Positions 6,360 to 8,305 of a stretch of 8,305 bases of DNA are shown piece after piece; positions within the stretch are counted from its first letter, which is position 1, and every line of letters starts with the position of its first letter. The stretch spans positions 827-9,131 of the forward strand of contig PLGA01000093.1 of NCBI GenBank assembly GCA_003139735.1. The letters are read 5' to 3'. A program made the translations under genes and the position numbers. The DNA is from Bryobacterales bacterium. Its GTDB lineage: Bacteria > Acidobacteriota > Terriglobia > Bryobacterales > Bryobacteraceae. A model generated the notes under the pieces. That model did not search any database and was not told where the DNA came from. It saw nothing but the letters and a program-made list of their open reading frames with translations.

Positions 6360-6383
6360 TAGAATCGAACTGATGGTCACCAG

Positions 6384-7205
6384 ATGAACCACGCACTGTC
6401 GACGCACCTGTGGGCAAACCATCGTCTCACCACCAGCTTGTTGACGAAAATCCAGCAGGCCGGAATACCGGAAGTGGAAATCTTCTGCGTCAAGCAGCAC
6501 CTGGACCATCGCGACAAGGCGCAGATCGCCGAACTGGGCCATTGGTTCCGCGATTCCGGCCTGAAACTGCGCTCGCTGCACTCTCCCATGTACACGGACG
6601 ACATCTGGGGCCGCTCCGGGCCGCACTCGGTGATCACCATTACCCAACCCGTGAAATCCCTGCGCATGCCCATGGTGGAGGAAATCAAGCGCGCCATCGA
6701 GATCGCCGAGTTGATTCCCTTCCGCTATCTCATCCAGCATATCGGCGTGGGCGGCGAAGAGTTCGACATGCGCAAGGTCGACGCGGCCTTCACGGCGCTC
6801 GAGGAACTGCGGGTATTCGCTCGCCAGCTCGACGTCGAGATCCTGCTCGAGAACATCCCCAACGAGTTATCCAGCGCCGCCCGCCTGCGCGAGTTCCAGG
6901 ACCTCACCCACATCGGCTTGAACTACGTATTCGATACCGGCCACGCCCACATGGGTGAAGGTGTGGAAGCGGCCTTCCATCTCATGAAGGATCGCATTCG
7001 TTCCACACACATCCACGACAACGACGGGAAGCAGGACGCCCACCTGTTTCCGTTTTCCGGCGCCATCGACTGGAAGACCGTCATGCCGCTCCTGCGCGGC
7101 TGCGGCGACCAGTTTCCGCTGCTCCTGGAGTTGAAGGAACAGCCCGGCGCCGCCAACCCGCTGGACGCCGTGAGACAGGTTTTCGACCGCCTGGAAGAGC
7201 AGTAG
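6384..7205 (+). CDS. Sugar phosphate isomerase/epimerase-like TIM-barrel protein
   Basis: A 273-residue protein of the xylose isomerase-like/AP endonuclease 2 TIM-barrel superfamily. Candidate metal ligands sit at the expected strand ends: H66 (SLHSPM), E156 (LLENIP), D184 and H187 (FDTGHAHMG), H209 and H211 (THIHDNDG) and E249 (LLLELKE). The pattern DTGHAHMGE...HIHDNDG with a final glutamate is typical of sugar isomerases/epimerases. The substrate is not recognisable, and endonuclease IV-type DNA repair is less likely because the protein is shorter and its histidine spacing follows the isomerase pattern. The ATG follows the rlmB stop by 24 bases, with no good ribosome site (GGTC at 6375-6378 at best). 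A terminator follows immediately, so this is the last gene of the rightward transcript. Confidence 0.85.
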   Translation: MNHALSTHLWANHRLTTSLLTKIQQAGIPEVEIFCVKQHLDHRDKAQIAELGHWFRDSGLKLRSLHSPMYTDDIWGRSGPHSVITITQPVKSLRMPMVEEIKRAIEIAELIPFRYLIQHIGVGGEEFDMRKVDAAFTALEELRVFARQLDVEILLENIPNELSSAARLREFQDLTHIGLNYVFDTGHAHMGEGVEAAFHLMKDRIRSTHIHDNDGKQDAHLFPFSGAIDWKTVMPLLRGCGDQFPLLLELKEQPGAANPLDAVRQVFDRLEEQ

Positions 7206-7208
7206 TGG

Positions 7209-7243
7209 GGCAGGCCATCGTTTTTTGTGGCCTGCCTTCTTCT
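7209..7243. terminator. Rho-independent-like terminator between converging genes
   Basis: Arms GGCAGGCCA (7209-7217) and TGGCCTGCC (7228-7236) form a perfect 9-bp stem, followed by TTCTTCT (7237-7243). The 10-base loop contains six T. The stem begins four bases after the stop of the plus-strand gene and lies between it and the end of purN (7250). On the plus strand the trailing T-rich tract fits termination; on the minus strand no U tract follows, so it would act mainly as a plain hairpin for purN. Confidence 0.75.
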
Positions 7244-7249
7244 AGGCTC

Positions 7250-7849
7250 CTACCCTAAGATCACTCGCCGTCCTTCGATCCGGTAGTTGCCGCCGATTAC
7301 GATGCGCAACGCTTCGGAGTAGATCCGGTGCTCCTCTTTCAGAATGCGCGCCGCCAGCGTCTCCACCGTGTCCGTGTCCAGCACCGGCACGGGCGCTTGC
7401 GCCAGGATGGGACCGGCGTCCAGGTACTCGTCGACAAAATGCACCGTGCACCCGCTGACCCGCACGCCATGTTCGAGCGCCTGGTGCTGCGCGTCCAGGC
7501 CCGGGAAGGACGGCAGCAGCGAGGGGTGGATGTTCAAAATGCGGTTGGGAAATGCGCGCACGAAAGTGGCGCTGAGGAGCCGCATGAAACCCGCCAGGCA
7601 GACCAGCCCCACGCCGCACCGGCGCAGTTCTTCGATCGCCATGCGGTCGTAAACTTCGCGGTCCAGGCCTTTCGAGGGGATCGCGACAGCCGGCAAGCCG
7701 CGCCGGCGGGCGGCTTCGAGCCCCGGCGCCTCGGAGCGGTTCGAAATCACTACGGCAATTTCTGCCTCGAGATCGCCCGCGGCCACATGGTCCGCGATCG
7801 CCTCGAAGTTCGAGCCGCGGCCCGAGAGCAGGATCCCCAGCCTGGTCAC
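7250..7849 (-). CDS. purN: Phosphoribosylglycinamide formyltransferase PurN
   Basis: A 199-residue cytoplasmic enzyme that transfers a formyl group from 10-formyltetrahydrofolate to GAR in the third step of de novo purine synthesis. The N-terminus VTRLGILLSGRGSNFEAI has the GRGSN phosphate-binding loop. The catalytic residues N106 and H108 (ILNIHPSLLP) and D144 (YLDAGPIL) fall at the same numbers as in E. coli PurN. The frame is open upstream to 8068, but that part is out-of-frame purM sequence. The GTG at 7849 is chosen because homology begins there, a GGTGGAG lies five bases before it, and it overlaps the purM stop as GTGA. The C-terminus ends at a TAG 7 bases from the shared terminator hairpin. 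I see nothing missing or unusual. Confidence 0.95.
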   Translation of the reverse strand: MTRLGILLSGRGSNFEAIADHVAAGDLEAEIAVVISNRSEAPGLEAARRRGLPAVAIPSKGLDREVYDRMAIEELRRCGVGLVCLAGFMRLLSATFVRAFPNRILNIHPSLLPSFPGLDAQHQALEHGVRVSGCTVHFVDEYLDAGPILAQAPVPVLDTDTVETLAARILKEEHRIYSEALRIVIGGNYRIEGRRVILG

Positions 7850-8305
7850 CGGTACTCCACCCGCGGACGCCCGCGCTTGTGCGCCACCACCTCGCCGATC
7901 CGGAACGGCGATTCGCCCAGCTTTTCGAGCGTCGCGGCGGCCTTGCCCGCGATCCGCGCCGGCGCCGCCAGAATCATGCCCACGCCCAGGTTGAACGTGC
8001 GCCGGTAATCGTCCAGTGGAATGTTGCCGATGGCCCGCAGAACCTCGAACAGCGGCGGGATGCGCCAAGCCCGCGTGTCGATGGAAACCGCCAGTCCCTT
8101 GGGCAGCATGCGCGGCGTATTCTCGGTGATTCCGCCGCCCGTGATGTGCGCCGCCCCGCGCAGCACACCCGCCGCCAGCAGCGCGCGGATCGGTTTCAGG
8201 TAGCTGCGGTGCACCGCCAGCAGCGCGTCGGCAACCGTCGCGCCCACCTGGGGCAGCACCGTTCCCGGACCGTATCCGGCCTCCTCGAACAGCAGCTTGC
8301 GCGCC
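7846..8305 (-). CDS. purM: Phosphoribosylformylglycinamidine cyclo-ligase PurM (3' part)
   Basis: The C-terminal 152 residues are visible; the gene runs off the right end of the window, so roughly half of a typical 345-residue PurM, including its ATP-binding N-terminal domain, is missing only because of the window edge. PurM closes the imidazole ring of AIR from FGAM with ATP, step five of purine synthesis. Typical AIR-synthase C-terminal signatures are VHRSYLKPIRALL, HITGGGITENTPRMLP and RTFNLGVGMI. A GTG at 8259 is an internal valine, not a start, since PurM-like sequence (ARKLLFEEAGYGPGT) continues upstream of it to the window edge. The stop TGA overlaps the purN start by four bases (GTGA), indicating a purMN operon. 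Confidence 0.95.
   Translation of the reverse strand, partial: ARKLLFEEAGYGPGTVLPQVGATVADALLAVHRSYLKPIRALLAAGVLRGAAHITGGGITENTPRMLPKGLAVSIDTRAWRIPPLFEVLRAIGNIPLDDYRRTFNLGVGMILAAPARIAGKAAATLEKLGESPFRIGEVVAHKRGRPRVEYR
7855..7861 (-). promoter_or_regulatory. Ribosome binding site for purN inside purM
   Basis: On the minus strand GGTGGAG lies five bases before the GTG at 7849, within the last codons of purM. It supports the non-ATG start and coupling of purN translation to purM. Confidence 0.7.

Noticed and set aside
6360..6365. TAGAAT as a -10 box for the TIM-barrel gene
   Set aside because: It is close to consensus, but no -35-like or TGn sequence stands at the right place, and the gene is probably co-transcribed with rlmB.
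7328..8008. Plus-strand open frame opposite purN/purM
   Set aside because: PurN and PurM catalytic motifs are on the minus strand; this frame has no domain and no ribosome site.
7850..8068. N-terminal extension of PurN by 73 residues
   Set aside because: That stretch is purM read out of frame; PurN similarity begins at the GTG at 7849, which has its own ribosome site.

Overview
The window is a GC-rich stretch of bacterial chromosome carrying mostly housekeeping genes. Gene content and the style of its intergenic hairpin repeats suggest an Acidobacteriota relative (Bryobacterales / Solibacter-like). That placement is an inference from gene composition and remembered repeat style, not from a marker gene, and it is only moderately supported. 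I see no rRNA, tRNA, CRISPR array, integrase or transposase gene.

Layout on the plus strand: positions 1-280 hold no gene but contain a cluster of three small hairpins with GTAG tetranucleotides, resembling a REP element. Next comes an NmrA/HSCARG-type NAD(P)-binding protein (281-1249). Its stop codon lies in the left arm of a 123-bp nested inverted repeat (1246-1368). The right arm of that repeat abuts an extended -10 promoter (1385-1393) that should drive the conserved trio yceD/DUF177 (1430-1957), rpmF (2011-2193) and plsX (2206-3255). A second, unrelated inverted-repeat element (3272-3392) lies between plsX and a dsbD-like gene and overlaps the signal-peptide start of the latter. The DsbD protein (3365-5638) is a natural fusion: alpha domain, eight membrane segments, a thioredoxin-like gamma domain with CTNC, then an extra TlpA/ResA-like thioredoxin domain with WCVPC. 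The two C-terminal domains are joined by a linker encoded by a G-rich 7-nt tandem repeat. Then follow an rlmB-type 23S rRNA methyltransferase (5643-6359) and a TIM-barrel sugar isomerase/endonuclease-like protein (6384-7205), ending at a hairpin terminator (7209-7243).

On the minus strand, converging on that terminator, lie purM (3' part only, running off the window at 8305) and purN (7250-7849). They overlap by 4 bp and are probably translationally coupled; they encode steps 5 and 3 of de novo purine synthesis.

Functionally, yceD-rpmF-plsX links ribosome assembly (L32) and 23S rRNA accumulation (YceD) to phospholipid synthesis. The usual fab genes do not follow plsX; periplasmic thiol-redox and rRNA-modification genes do. 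I do not see a clear undescribed multi-gene system. The most unusual signals are the DsbD-TlpA fusion across a frameshift-prone, G-quadruplex-like 7-nt repeat, and three different hairpin-repeat elements within 3.4 kb, two of which contribute a stop or start codon to neighbouring genes.
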